NCBI GenBank assembly: GCA_009731375.1
Contig: BJOX01000278.1
Location: 579,771 to 643,770 of the forward strand
Source: Paulinella micropora
Taxonomy: Eukaryota > Cercozoa > Imbricatea > Euglyphida
Direction: 5' to 3'
DNA length: 64,000 bases
Every line of letters begins with the position of its first letter. Position 1 is the first letter of the stretch. The notes below the pieces were generated by a model that was given only the letters and a program-made list of their open reading frames with translations, was not told where the DNA came from and made no database searches. This document shows positions 11,867 through 24,475 of the stretch, one piece after another. The position numbers and the translations under genes are program-made.

Positions 11867-11910
11867 AGGGAAGCAATGCTAGTCAGCTTACTCTATAGCC
11901 AAAGCAGGTT
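11867..11910 (-). pseudogene. Inverted echo of exon 9
   Basis: The reverse complement matches the CTACAAGATAAGCTGTC...GCTTC part of exon 9 with about 75-80% identity by eye. Confidence 0.5.
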
Positions 11911-12305
<395 letters not shown>

Positions 12306-12372
12306 GGGTTGTCTTCAAGCCCTGTTTCAGGCAGTGAAGCCATGCTAGACAGCTTATTATGTAGCGAAGAAA
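12306..12372 (-). pseudogene. Second inverted echo of exon 9
   Basis: The reverse complement carries [11 protein letters not shown] against ASMPEAG of exon 9, with premature stops upstream in that frame. Confidence 0.55.
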
Positions 12373-12597
12373 GGATGGATAGCGATGGATAGATAGAAAG
12401 GTGGATAGATAGGTAAAAATAGGTAGATACAAATTGTTGTTGTTGTTGTTGTTGTTGTTGCCATTGTTGTTGCTATTGCTGTTGCTATTGCTGTTGCTAT
12501 TGCTGTCGCTGTTGCTTTTGTTCTGTTTGTTCTTGTCCTGACCCCTGTGTGTCAGGCAAAGAAGCCGCGCTGGTTTCGTGCAGCGAAGGGTTGTTGA

Positions 12598-12630
<33 letters not shown>

Positions 12631-13073
12631 CTGTTCTTCTTCTTCTCCTCCTCCTCCTTCTTCTTCTTCCTCTTCCTCTTCCTCTTCTTCTTCCTGGATC
12701 TTGTGTTGTTTTGTGTTTCATTATCTTGTCTTGTCTTGTCTTGTCTCGTCTCGTCTCGTCTCGTCTCGTCTTGTCGTCTCCTATCCTCTCCTATCCTCTC
12801 CTCTCCTCTCCTCTCCTCTCCTCTCCTCTCCTCTCCTCTCAATCTCATCTCGTCCTATCACCTGGACGTAGGGCTCCCTCTCCAACCGGCCTTCCCTCCA
12901 AGACAAGCTTCCTGACAAGCTCCACCAATCCCCCAAGCACAGTCCTAAGAATTTCACCATGACCATCTCAACCTCCTCCCACCCCTCCTCCTTAAACAAC
13001 TCACCTTTCTCTCCCATCGCCAGAACGCTCTCAGGGTAACATCTCACTCCTCCCTTCTTGACCTAGCCGTGAA
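12373..13073 (+). repeat. GTT/CTT triplets and TCTTG/CTCCT pentamers with further exon-9 fragments
   Basis: (GTT)n at 12433-12530 and 12590-12628, (CTT)n to 12690, TCTTG/TCTCG/CTCCT pentamers at 12725-12842. An inverted fragment at about 12550-12590 ([13 protein letters not shown]) and a direct one at about 12888-12920 (PSLQDKLPDKL) resemble exon 9. 12921-13073 is unique sequence with no convincing exon. Confidence 0.65.
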
Positions 13074-13074
13074 C

Positions 13075-13145
<71 letters not shown>

Positions 13146-13207
13146 CCTATCTACCTATCTACCTATCTATCTATCGATCTACCTATCTATCTATCTATCT
13201 ATCTATA

Positions 13208-13250
<43 letters not shown>

Positions 13251-13286
13251 ATATCTATCTATCTATCTACCTATCTACCTATCTAC

Positions 13287-13362
<76 letters not shown>

Positions 13363-13376
13363 GTATCTATCTATCT

Positions 13377-13430
<54 letters not shown>
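13074..13430 (+). repeat. (TCTA)n
   Basis: Almost pure TCTA with CCTA patches, ending in a family 1 LINE 3' end. Confidence 0.95.
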
Positions 13431-13432
<2 letters not shown>

Positions 13433-13530
13433 CCCGTGATTCCCATCCCGGACACATGCACAGTACACAAATTACTGTTTGATGTGAAACTGCGTTCCTT
13501 TGCAAGGACTACATTCCTTTGCGACATCTC

Positions 13531-13531
<1 letters not shown>
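13431..13531 (+). mobile_element. Family 1 LINE, last ~100 bp
   Basis: 5'-truncated copy: TCTA repeat, then ACCCGTGATTCCCATCCCGG ... GCGACATCTCATC, then TATC repeats. Same orientation as every other copy. Confidence 0.9.
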
Positions 13532-13605
<74 letters not shown>

Positions 13606-13980
13606 CATCTATCCATCTATCNNNNNNNNNNNNNNNNNNNNNNNNNNNNNNNNNNNNNNNNNNNNNNNNNNNNNNNNNNNNNNNNNNNNNNNNNNNNNNN
13701 NNNNNNNNNNNNNNNNNNNNNNNNNNNNNNNNNNNNNNNNNNNNNNNNNNNNNNNNNNNNNNNNNNNNNNNNNNNNNNNNNNNNNNNNNNNNNNNNNNNN
13801 NNNNNNNNNNNNNNNNNNNNNNNNNNNNNNNNNNNNNNNNNNNNNNNNNNNNNNNNNNNNNNNNNNNNNNNNNNNNNNNNNNNNNNNNNNNNNNNNNNNN
13901 NNNNNNNNNNNNNNNNNNNNNNNNNNNNNNNNNNNNNNNNNNNNNNNNNNNNNNNNNNNNNNNNNNNNNNNNNNNNNNNN
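13532..13980 (+). repeat. (TCTA)n and assembly gap 13622-13980
   Basis: About 90 bp of TCTA followed by 359 N. Confidence 0.95.
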
Positions 13981-14117
13981 TTTGGTATCGCCTGTATCAG
14001 TCCCTTCCGTGCAAACATCACGGCTTAGCCGGGCATTGGGTTAATACTTTACCCACAGACTTCCTTGGTTGACGAAATCAGAAGCTCCTTTTTTCTGACA
14101 TTAGTCGATATCTCATC
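13981..14117 (+). mobile_element. Family 2 element, 3' end
   Basis: TTTGGTATCGCCTGTATCAG ... GATATCTCATC followed by TATC repeats. The 5' side is lost in the gap. Confidence 0.85.
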
Positions 14118-14168
14118 TATCTATCTATCTACCTACCTATCTACCTATCTACCTATCTACCTATCTAC

Positions 14169-14267
<99 letters not shown>

Positions 14268-14277
14268 NNNNNNNNNN
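14118..14277 (+). repeat. (TCTA)n and 10-N gap (14268-14277)
   Basis: TCTA/CCTA repeat ending at a placeholder gap. Confidence 0.95.
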
Positions 14278-14657
14278 GAAGAACTCCAATCCGCCTTCCC
14301 TCTCATCCTCCCCTTATCTCTCATCCTGCATTCCGTCATAGCCGTCCAGTGTTGCATAGCCCGGGCTAGGTCCCTTCGGGGGTTTAGGCCTTTACACAAT
14401 GTCATCATTGTAGCTTGCGCAAGCTTACGGTGCTCAAAACACTTGGACTAACGGCTTCCTTTTCTTTCTCTTCTTCCTTATCCTCCCACTCTCCATTCCT
14501 AGATTGCCTTTTTCTTCAACGTCCTTCCTCCTCTTCTTTTTCCAGAACACAGTCTACCCGTGATTCCCATCCCGGACACATGCACAGTACACAAATTATT
14601 GTTTGATGTGAAACTGCGTTCCTTTGCAAGGACTACATTCCTTTGCGACATCTCATC
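14278..14657 (+). mobile_element. Family 1 LINE, internally deleted derivative
   Basis: The start matches the N-terminal coding region (as at about 24944-24990). It then jumps to the last codons and the whole 3' UTR (as from about 28042), losing roughly 3 kb including the RT and endonuclease. It ends in GACATCTCATC followed by TATC repeats. The 5' end abuts a gap. Confidence 0.8.
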
Positions 14658-14688
<31 letters not shown>

Positions 14689-14752
14689 CTATCTACATAA
14701 CATAGTATACATATACATATACATATACATATATATATATGTATATATATAC

Positions 14753-14836
<84 letters not shown>

Positions 14837-14963
14837 GTTGTTGTTGTTGGTGGTGGTCGTCTATCCAAGCCGCCGCCATATCTATCTATCACTATGCATG
14901 AGTGTTTTATGTAGAGTGTGTGTATGTGTGTGTGCAAATAGTGTAATGTGTTTTTGTCTCTAT

Positions 14964-15015
<52 letters not shown>

Positions 15016-15073
15016 TCTCTCAGTTCGCAGCGGCAGCTAGCTGGAGATCTTCTTAACAAGCCTAGAGATAGCG

Positions 15074-15157
<84 letters not shown>

Positions 15158-15204
15158 CATTATATATATATATTATATATGTATGTATATATATACATGT
15201 ATAT

Positions 15205-15239
<35 letters not shown>

Positions 15240-15244
15240 CTGTA

Positions 15245-15281
<37 letters not shown>

Positions 15282-15429
15282 ATGATACAGTGCACACATA
15301 CCCGCACGTCGCAGTAGCAGAGCTCTAGCATGCCCACATACCCAACAACACAATACACACACACACACACAAAATACATACCTACATTTACACACAGGTA
15401 AATTAATCCTAGTACATAGAGTTGCAATA
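14658..15429 (+). repeat. TCTA, TA, TG, CT, CA dinucleotide tracts
   Basis: (TA)n, (TG)n, (GTT)n, two (CT)n blocks, more (TA)n/(TG)n and (CA)n. Short unique pieces between them carry no clear exon. Confidence 0.8.
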
Positions 15430-15464
15430 TTTTGCCGGACACACCTCGACCAGCGCCAAACACA
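15430..15464 (+). pseudogene. Echo of exon 10
   Basis: Reads ILPDTPRPAPN in the frame that gives IMPDTPSNRKPA in exon 10. No convincing splice sites; runs into (CA)n. Confidence 0.4.
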
Positions 15465-17211
15465 CACAGACACACACACATACACACACAATACCTACTC
15501 CTCTTCTCTCCGATTCTGACCTCTTCTCTCCTCTTCTCTCCTCTCCTCTTCTCTTCTCTTCTCTTCTCTTCTCTTCTCTTCTTTCCTCTCCTCTCCTCTA
15601 CTCTCCTCTCCTCTTCTCTCCTCTCCTCTTCTCTTCTCTTCTCTTCTCTTCTCTTCTCTTCTCTTCTCTTCTCTCCTCTCCTCTCCTCTCCTCTCCTCTC
15701 TCCTCTCCTCTCCTCTTCTCTTCTCTTCTCTCCTCTCCTCTTCTCTTCTCTTCTCTCCTCTTCTCTTCTCTTCTTCTCTCTTCTCTTCTCTTCTCTTCTC
15801 TTCTCTTCTCTTCTTTTCTCTTCTCTTCTTTTCTCTTCTCTTCTCTTCTCTTCTCTTTTCTTCCTATTCCTCTTCCTCTTCTTTTCTCTTCTCTCCTCTC
15901 CTCTTCTTTTCTCTTCTCTTCTCTTCTCTCTTTTCTTCTCTCTTCTATGCTCTTCCCTCTCTCCTCTCCTCTCCTCTTCTCTCTTCTCTCTTCTCTCTTC
16001 TCTTCTCTCTTCTCTTTTCTCTTCTCTCTTCTCTCTTCTCTTCTCTTCTCTTCTCTTCTCTTCTCTCTTCTCGTCTCTTCTCGTCTCTTCTCTTCTATTC
16101 TATTCTCTTCTCTTCTCTTCTCTTTTCTTTTCTACTCTCCTCTCCGCTCCTCTCCTCTCCGCTCTTCTCCTCTCCTCTCCTCTTCTCTCTTCTCATATCT
16201 TCTCTCCTCTTCTCTTCTCTCCTCTCCTCTTCTCTTCTCTTCTCTCCTCTTCTCTTCTCTTCTTCTCTCTTCTCTCCTATTCTCTTCTCTTCTCTTCTCT
16301 TCTCTTCTCTTCTCTTCTCTTCTTTTCTCTTCTCTTCTCTTCTCTTCTTTTCTCTTCTCTTCTCTTCTCTTCTCTTTTTTTCCTATTCCTCTTCCTCTTC
16401 TTTTCTCTTCTCTCCTCTCCTCTTCTTTTCTCTTCTCTTCTCTCTTTTCTTCTCTCTTCTATGCTCTTCCCTCTCTCCTCTCCTCTCCTCTTCTCTCTTC
16501 TCTCTTCTCTCTTCTCTCTTCTCTTCTCTCTTCTCTTTTCTCTTCTCTCTTCTCTCTTCTCTTCTCTTCTCTTCTCTTCTCTTCTCTTCTCTTCTCTCTT
16601 CTCGTCTCTTCTCGTCTCTTCTCTTCTATTCTATTCTCTTCTCTTCTCTTCTCTTTTCTTTTCTACTCTCCTCTCCGCTCCTCTCCTCTCCGCTCTTCTC
16701 CTCTCCTCTCCTCTTCTCTCTTCTCATATCTTTTCTCGACTCTTCTCTCCTCTTCGCTCCTCTTCTCTTCTCTCTCTTCTCTCCTCTTCTCTCCTCCCCT
16801 CCTCTCCTCTCCTCTTCTCTTCTCGTCTCTTTTTTTCTCTCGTCTCCTCTCCTCTCCTCTCTTCTCCTCTCTCCACTTCTCTTTTCTCCTCTGCTCTCCT
16901 CTGCTCTCCTCTCCTCTCCTCTCCCACACCCACTCCACTGCACATATACGTACGCATTTACCTACACAGTCGCAATTATAACAGATGCTTTTTCACACTT
17001 ATTCATACGTACAGAGCGAAGCGCCATCATGTCGCGACTTCTCCAGCAACAGCGAAACAGACAGACACACACAATACCTACCTACATTTACACACACACA
17101 CACACACAGTACCTACGTTTACACACACACACACACGCACACACACTCAGTACCTACCTACATACACACACACACACACACACACACACGCACGCACACA
17201 CACACACACAC

Positions 17212-17248
<37 letters not shown>

Positions 17249-17306
17249 ATCCAACCCATGTACACACACACACAAACACACACATCTAACGTGTCTCCCT
17301 GCACAG
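15465..17306 (+). repeat. 1.4-kb CTCTT polypyrimidine tract and CA tracts
   Basis: 15510-16925 is pure C/T in CTCTT/CTCCT units. It contains an approximate tandem duplication with a period of about 520-535 bp (landmarks near 15860/16378, 16066/16598, 16139/16672). (CA)n dominates 17060-17285. No exon candidate is visible until the acceptor at 17306. Confidence 0.85.
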
Positions 17307-17369
17307 GGAGGCGGCATAACGCCCGACACCCCTACCAGTTACAAACATTCTTCCAACATCGCCTATCCT
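17307..17369 (+). pseudogene. Echo of exon 10 with intact acceptor
   Basis: After CTCCCTGCACAG it reads GGGITPDTPTSYKHSSNIAYP in phase 0, colinear with GSDIMPDTPSNRKPALSIAFH of exon 10. It then breaks into CCTA repeats and two further partial repeats of the AACATCGCCTATCC segment. Confidence 0.5.
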
Positions 17370-17474
17370 ATCTACCTACATAGGGAAAAACAGCCTTCCA
17401 ACATTGCTTATCCTAACTACCTGCATAGGAAAAAAACAGCCTTGCAACATCGCCTATCCTAACCACCTGCTTAG

Positions 17475-17564
17475 GGTAGCGACATTATGCCGGACACCCC
17501 TAGCAATCGCAAACCAGCGCTTAGTATTGCATTCCACGTGGATTCCAACTACGTCGCATTCAAG
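17475..17564 (+). CDS. Exon 10 of gene G
   Basis: Acceptor AACCACCTGCTTAG, donor GTCAGC. A 30-codon 0/0 exon beginning GSDIMPDTPSNRKPALSIAF and ending HVDSNYVAFK. Its echo at 17307 agrees in phase. The V/F-rich second half would fit the start of a beta-sandwich such as IPT/TIG, given exons 11-12, but this is tentative. Confidence 0.6.
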
Positions 17565-17715
17565 GTCAGCACTCCATGGCAAATGTATGCAGATGCATGT
17601 ATGTATGCATGTATGTATGTATGTATGTATGTATGTATATGTATATATATAAATATAAATATATATATATATAATGAAATTATAGTAAAGCATATAATAC
17701 ATGATAAATCCGATT
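17565..17715 (+). repeat. TATG and TA tract
   Basis: Unique 25 bp after the donor, then TATG and TA repeats. Confidence 0.7.
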
Positions 17716-17940
17716 GTAGAAGTTATCGAAGCGAGACAAGAACACGTGATAAGTTATCAAAGCGAGACAAGAACACGTGATAAGTTATCGGAGCGAGACA
17801 AGAACACGTGATAAGTTATCGAAGCGAGACAAGACCACGTGATAAGTTATCGAAGCGAGACAAGAACACGTGATAAGTTATCGAAGCGAGACAAGAACAC
17901 GTGATAAGTTATCGGAGCGAGACAAGAACACGTGGCTATC
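17716..17940 (+). repeat. 31-bp minisatellite, 7 units
   Basis: Almost perfect units of GATAAGTTATCGAAGCGAGA plus CAAGAACACGT. Each contains the inverted repeat GATAA-G-TTATC and, across unit borders, CACGTG. Differences are single bases. Confidence 0.95.
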
Positions 17941-18591
17941 GTTTGTACCACCTTTCTGTTCTGTTCTGTTATGTTATGTTATGTCATGTTATGTTATGTT
18001 ATGTTGTGTCATGTTATGTTATGTTATGTTATGTTACGTTATGTTATGTTATGTTATATCATGTCATGTTATGTTATGTTATGTTATGTTATGTTATCTT
18101 ATGTCATGTCATGTTATCTTATGTCATGTTATGTTATGTTATGTTATGTTTTTTTACGTCATGTTATGTGTTATGTTATGTTATGTCATGTTATGTCATG
18201 TTATGTTATGTTATATTACGTCATGTTATGTTATGTTATGTTATGTTATGTTATGTTATGTTACGTCATGTTACGTCATGTCATGTTATGTTGTGTCATG
18301 TTATGTCATGTTATGTTATGTTATGTTATGTCATGTCATGTCATGTTGTGTTATGTTATGTTATGTTATGTCATGTCATGTGTTGTGTTATGTTATCTTA
18401 TGCCATGTTATGTTATGTTATGTTATGTTATGTTATGTTCTGTCATGTTATGCCATGTCATGTCATGTTACGTTCTGTTATGTTTGCCATGTTATGTTCT
18501 GTCATGTTCTGTCATGTTATGTAACGTTATGTAATGTAATGTAATGTAATGTAATGTAATGTAATGTAATGTAATGTTGTCACTGTTGCAG
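17941..18591 (+). repeat. (TTATG)n pentanucleotide tract
   Basis: About 600 bp of TTATG with TCATG and TAATG variants, ending at the acceptor-like CACTGTTGCAG. Confidence 0.95.
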
Positions 18592-18757
<166 letters not shown>

Positions 18758-19030
18758 TCTCTCTTCTTTTCTCTTCTCTCCTCTCTTCTCTCTTCTCTTC
18801 TCTCTTCTCTCCTCTCTTCTCTCTTCTCCCTTCTCGTCTCTCCTCTCTTCTCCCTTCTCTTCTCTTCTCTCTTCTCTATTCTCTTCTCTCTTCTCTCCTC
18901 CTTCTCTTCTCTTCTCTCTTCTCTCTCCTCTCCTCTCCTCTCTCCTCTCCTCTCTCCTCTCCTCTCCTCTCTCCTCTCCTCTCTCCTCTCCTCTCCTCTC
19001 TTCTCTCCTCTCTTGTTCTCCCTGTGTCAG
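18758..19030 (+). repeat. CTCTT polypyrimidine tract
   Basis: About 260 bp of CTCTT/CTCCT units ending in CCTGTGTCAG. Confidence 0.9.
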
Positions 19031-19088
19031 ATTCCCTTGCTGCACCCAGGCGAGACGTTGTCAGAGACCACCCACACCTGGCCCGCAG
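19031..19088 (+). CDS. Exon 11 of gene G (possible IPT/TIG strand region)
   Basis: Acceptor CCCTGTGTCAG after a long pyrimidine tract, donor GTTGGT. Phase 0, IPLLHPGETLSETTHTWPA, 1 trailing base that completes Gly with exon 12. The echo at 18592 supports the frame. Confidence 0.6.
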
Positions 19089-19470
19089 GTTGGTGTGTGT
19101 GTGTGTGTGTGTGTGTTTGTGTGTGTTCGGTTGTTCATGTTGCTTCAGCTTGGCTGCTGCTGCTGCTGCTGTTGTTGTTGCTGTTATTGTTGTTGTTGGT
19201 TTATGATGATGATGATGACGATGTGTTGTCGTAGTTGTTGTTGTTGTTGTTGTTGTCGCTGTCGTTTTCATTGTCGTCGTCGTTGTTGTTGTTGTCGTTG
19301 TTGTTGTCGTTGTTGCTGTCGTTGTTTTTGTTGTTGTTGTTGTTGTCGTTGTCGTTGTTGTCGTAGTTGTTGTTGCTGTTGTAAGTGTTGTTGTTGTTGT
19401 TCTTGTTGTTGTCGCTGTCGTCGTCATTGTCGTCGTTGTTGTTATCGTTGTTGTTGTTGTTGTCGTTGTT

Positions 19471-19501
<31 letters not shown>

Positions 19502-19828
19502 TTGTCGTTGTTGCTGTTGTCGTTGTCGTAGCTGGTGTTGTTGTTGTTGTTCTTGTTGTTGATGATGATGATGATGATGATGATGTTGTTGTTGTTGTTG
19601 CTGTTATCGTTCTTGTTAGTTACTGCTGTTGTCGTCGTTGTCGTTGTTGTTGCTGTTGTTGCTGTTGTTGCTGTTGTTGCTGCTGCTGTTGTTATTGCTG
19701 TTGCTGCTGCTGTTGTTGTTGTTGCTATTGCTGGCTGTGTCGTGACATGGATAAACAGCTTCACACACACACTTCTTCGCTCATCCTTCCTCTTTCCCTT
19801 CGCATCCACGCTGTTCTAATTCTTATTC

Positions 19829-19878
<50 letters not shown>

Positions 19879-19992
19879 ATTGTTGTTGCTGTTATAGTCG
19901 TTGCTGTTGCTGTATATATATAGAAATATATATATATATATATATGCATGGTTTGTTTGCTTTTTTCGCGACTCCTTCATGCTTCCTCTTTC

Positions 19993-20075
<83 letters not shown>

Positions 20076-20123
20076 CATATCTATCTATCTATCTATCCAT
20101 CTATCTATCTATCTATCTATCTA
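19089..20123 (+). repeat. TG, then ~750 bp GTT/GTC/GCT triplets, then TCTA
   Basis: Trinucleotide tract at 19150-19735 and 19828-19912, then TA and TCTA. Two fragments resembling exon 12 interrupt it: about 19785-19815 (CTTCCTCTTTCCCTTCGCAT) and about 19965-19993. Confidence 0.8.
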
Positions 20124-21349
20124 TACTTGAGACAACCACAGTGCATGACATGGACAAAGCCATGCAAGGGTGCTTCCTTCGTTTTGAAGACGCATGCCCC
20201 TTCGACCTCTCCTGGGCTCGCCTCATCGGAACCCGTAATCCCCGTTTAATCTCTTGGGTCATCAACGCAAGCACAAACTCGGTTATTACCCCCGACCTTA
20301 GACGTCTGTGGGGAATCATTCCCAACAACAAGTGTGCCCTCTGTTCTGGTCAAGCACATCTATGCCACATCCTCTCCGGTTGCCATGTTGCCCTCAAACA
20401 AGGCCGCTATACCTGGCGTCATGACTCTGTGCTCTGCACTATTGAAGCTCCCCTTCAAAAACACATCGAGAGCCATAACAAACGCTCCCCTATAGACCAA
20501 AATGAATCAAAGTCTATGTTTGTGAAAGAGGGCGAGCAGAAGCCTAAGAGACAGTCATTTCATCGACCATCCCTGCTTGACACTGCAAACGATTGGCAAC
20601 TCCAAACCCAATACACCGGTTCTGAGCAAGCCTTTCCTGTCCACATTTGTGTCACTGACCTCCGCCCCGATATCGTTGTCTGGTCACTGTCTACCAAGAT
20701 ATGTATTCTGATCGAGCTAACGTGCCCGGTCGAGGAAAACATCCTTGACGCACGAGCCTACAAGACCAACCGATACAACAAGCTCAAATCTCAAATCGAG
20801 GACAACGGATGGACCTGCCACCTTCGACCAATCGAATGCGGGGCTCGCGGCATGGTATCGTTCTCTGTTCATCGATGTTTCCGCGCCTTGGGTTTTTCCC
20901 ATCCCCAATCCAAATCCCTTTGCTTCAAGCTATCCTCCTGCGTAGCTCGTTGCTCTTTTGCGATTTATCGCTCCTGTGCAGTCAAAAATTGGACTAATCT
21001 TCCTCTAGTCCGTATTGGTGACTGCATTCCATCATAGCCGTCCAGTGTTGCATAGCCCGGGCTAGGTCCCTGCGGGGGTTTAGGCCTCATACAATGTCAT
21101 CATTGTAGCTTGCGCAAGCTTACGGTGCTCAAAACACTTGGACTAACGGCTTCCTTTTCTTTCTCTTCTTCCTTATCCTCCCACTCTCCATTCCTAGATT
21201 GCCTTTTTCTTCAACGTCCTTCCTCCTCTTCTTTTTCCAGAACACAGTCTACCCGTGATTCCCATCCCGGACACATGCACAGTACACAAATTATTGTTTG
21301 ATGTGAAACTGCGTTCCTTTGCAAGGACTACATTCCTTTGCGACATCTC

Positions 21350-21352
<3 letters not shown>
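20124..21352 (+). mobile_element. Family 1 LINE, 5'-truncated copy
   Basis: TCTA repeat, then ATACTTGAGACAACC..., identical as far as compared with 27143 onward of the full copy. It encodes the C-terminal ~300 residues (zinc-knuckle and endonuclease) and the whole 3' UTR, and ends GCGACATCTCATC then TATC repeats. No ATG-started ORF of its own is needed; it is a dead copy. Confidence 0.93.
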
Positions 21353-21415
<63 letters not shown>

Positions 21416-21418
21416 GTC

Positions 21419-21508
<90 letters not shown>

Positions 21509-21603
21509 CTTCTATCTATCTATCTACATCTAGCCACCTACCTACCTACCTACCTACCTCTACCTACCTGCGTTCTTGTTTGCTTTTTTTTTTTTCGTCG
21601 TAG
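21353..21603 (+). repeat. (TCTA)n/(CCTA)n then T-rich acceptor tract
   Basis: TCTA to about 21535, CCTA, then a run of T before TCGTCGTAG. Confidence 0.9.
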
Positions 21604-21693
21604 GCACTTCCTCTTTCATTCTTCCTCTGTCCGTACGCATCGACGGCGCACAGCACTTCACCACCCAATTCACCTTCACCTACGTCCCCGAAG
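21604..21693 (+). CDS. Exon 12 of gene G (C-terminal IPT/TIG-like strands)
   Basis: Strong acceptor (T13 then CGTCGTAG), donor GTGTCT. Two leading bases, 29 codons reading TSSFILPLSVRIDGAQHFTT then QFTFTYVPE, 1 trailing base. The ending V-x-V-x-x-D-G ... F-T-Y-x-P-E is the pattern of the last strands of IPT/TIG domains (as in CSL, Rel and CAMTA proteins). This is inferred from pattern only. Weak echoes at 19785 and 19965. Confidence 0.65.
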
Positions 21694-22886
<1,193 letters not shown>

Positions 22887-23095
22887 TAAGACATTTGGAC
22901 CCGACCCGAACAGTGTGGTCACTCGAATGTGAAAAGTGACCATGGCCACGCAAAAAGTTGGAAAGGTCGCAAGTCCATGGCCACGTGATCACAACTGTGA
23001 CAGCCATGGCCTGAAAAATTCAATGGCTAGCACAATAGGCCGCAGCTTTTCACAGTCAAGTGACCATCCTGCTCCGGCCGGGACCAAATGTCTTA
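22887..23095. mobile_element. MITE-like element with ~50-bp inverted termini
   Basis: The left end TAAGACATTTGGACCCGACC and the reverse complement of the right end (TAAGACATTTGGTCCCGGCC) match. The inverted similarity continues inward through TGGTCAC and TGTGAAAAG. 209 bp, no ORF, TA at both ends as in TA-target transposons. Three CCATGGCC motifs lie in the middle. It separates the 22825 echo from exon 13. Confidence 0.75.
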
Positions 23096-23149
23096 TTTTT
23101 CATTGATTTTTGATGCGGTGGAAACAATTAATATCTACTTATCTATTAG

Positions 23150-23206
23150 GGTCACATGCCGTCAGTATGACGCCGCCCTCTCTCAAACCACAACCTAGCC
23201 CCATGG
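23150..23206 (+). CDS. Exon 13 of gene G
   Basis: Acceptor ATCTATTAG, donor GTAACA. Two leading bases, [18 protein letters not shown], 1 trailing base. It joins exon 12 (1+2) and exon 14 (1+2). Pro/Ser-rich linker after the IPT-like region. Donor-side echoes (AAACCACAGCTTAGCCCCATGG then GTAACA) occur at about 23297, 28411, 28493 and 28607. Confidence 0.6.
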
Positions 23207-23227
23207 GTAACAACGATCTATCTATCC

Positions 23228-23298
<71 letters not shown>

Positions 23299-23329
23299 AA
23301 ACCACAGCTTAGCCCCATGGGTAACAACC

Positions 23330-23384
<55 letters not shown>
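23207..23384 (+). repeat. (TCTA)n with a donor-side exon-13 echo
   Basis: TCTA repeats with one truncated exon 13 copy at about 23297-23325. Confidence 0.9.
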
Positions 23385-23385
<1 letters not shown>

Positions 23386-24475
23386 CAACGCAAGCACAAA
23401 CTCGGTTATTACCCCCGACCTTAGACGTCTGTGGGGAATCATTCCCAACAACAAGTGTGCCCTCTGTTCTGGTCAAGCACATCTATGCCACATCCTCTCC
23501 GGTTGCCATGTTGCCCTCAAACAAGGCCGCTATACCTGGCGTCATGACTCTGTGCTCTGCACTATTGAAGCTCCCCTTCAAAAACACATCGAGAGCCATA
23601 ACAAACGCTCCCCTATAGACCAAAATGAATCAAAGTCTATGTTTGTGAAAGAGGGCGAGCAGAAGCCTAAGAGACAGTCATTTCATCGACCATCCCTGCT
23701 TGACACTGCAAACGATTGGCAACTCCAAACCCAATACACCGGTTCTGAGCAAGCCTTTCCTGTCCACATTTGTGTCACTGACCTCCGCCCCGATATCGTT
23801 GTCTGGTCACTGTCTACCAAGATATGTATTCTGATCGAGCTAACGTGCCCGGTCGAGGAAAACATCCTTGACGCACGAGCCTACAAGACCAACCGATACA
23901 ACAAGCTCAAATCTCAAATCGAGGACAACGGATGGACCTGCCACCTTCGACCAATCGAATGCGGGGCTCGCGGCATGGTATCGTTCTCTGTTCATCGATG
24001 TTTCCGCGCCTTGGGTTTTTCCCATCCCCAATCCAAATCCCTTTGCTTCAAGCTATCCTCCTGCGTAGCTCGTTGCTCTTTTGCGATTTATCGCTCCTGT
24101 GCAGTCAAAAATTGGACTAATCTTCCTCTAGTCCGTATTGGTGACTGCATTCCATCATAGCCGTCCAGTGTTGCATAGCCCGGGCTAGGTCCCTGCGGGG
24201 GTTTAGGCCTCATACAATGTCATCATTGTAGCTTGCGCAAGCTTACGGTGCTCAAAACACTTGGACTAACGGCTTCCTTTTCTTTCTCTTCTTCCTTATC
24301 CTCCCACTCTCCATTCCTAGATTGCCTTTTTCTTCAACGTCCTTCCTCCTCTTCTTTTTCCAGAACACAGTCTACCCGTGATTCCCATCCCGGACACATG
24401 CACAGTACACAAATTATTGTTTGATGTGAAACTGCGTTCCTTTGCAAGGACTACATTCCTTTGCGACATCTCATC
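23385..24475 (+). mobile_element. Family 1 LINE, truncated, head-to-tail upstream partner
   Basis: Starts abruptly after TCTA repeats within the endonuclease-encoding part (as at 27282). It runs through the 3' UTR to GCGACATCTCATC at 24475, where the 5' end of the full-length copy follows with no TATC repeat between. Confidence 0.93.

Noticed and set aside
17716-17940. CRISPR-like array
   Set aside because: Units are contiguous 31-bp repeats with no unique spacers, in eukaryotic DNA; it is a minisatellite.
20745-20945. Small ORFs in other frames of the LINE 3' region, repeated in each copy
   Set aside because: Overlap the endonuclease coding frame or the 3' UTR; recurrence simply reflects the copies.
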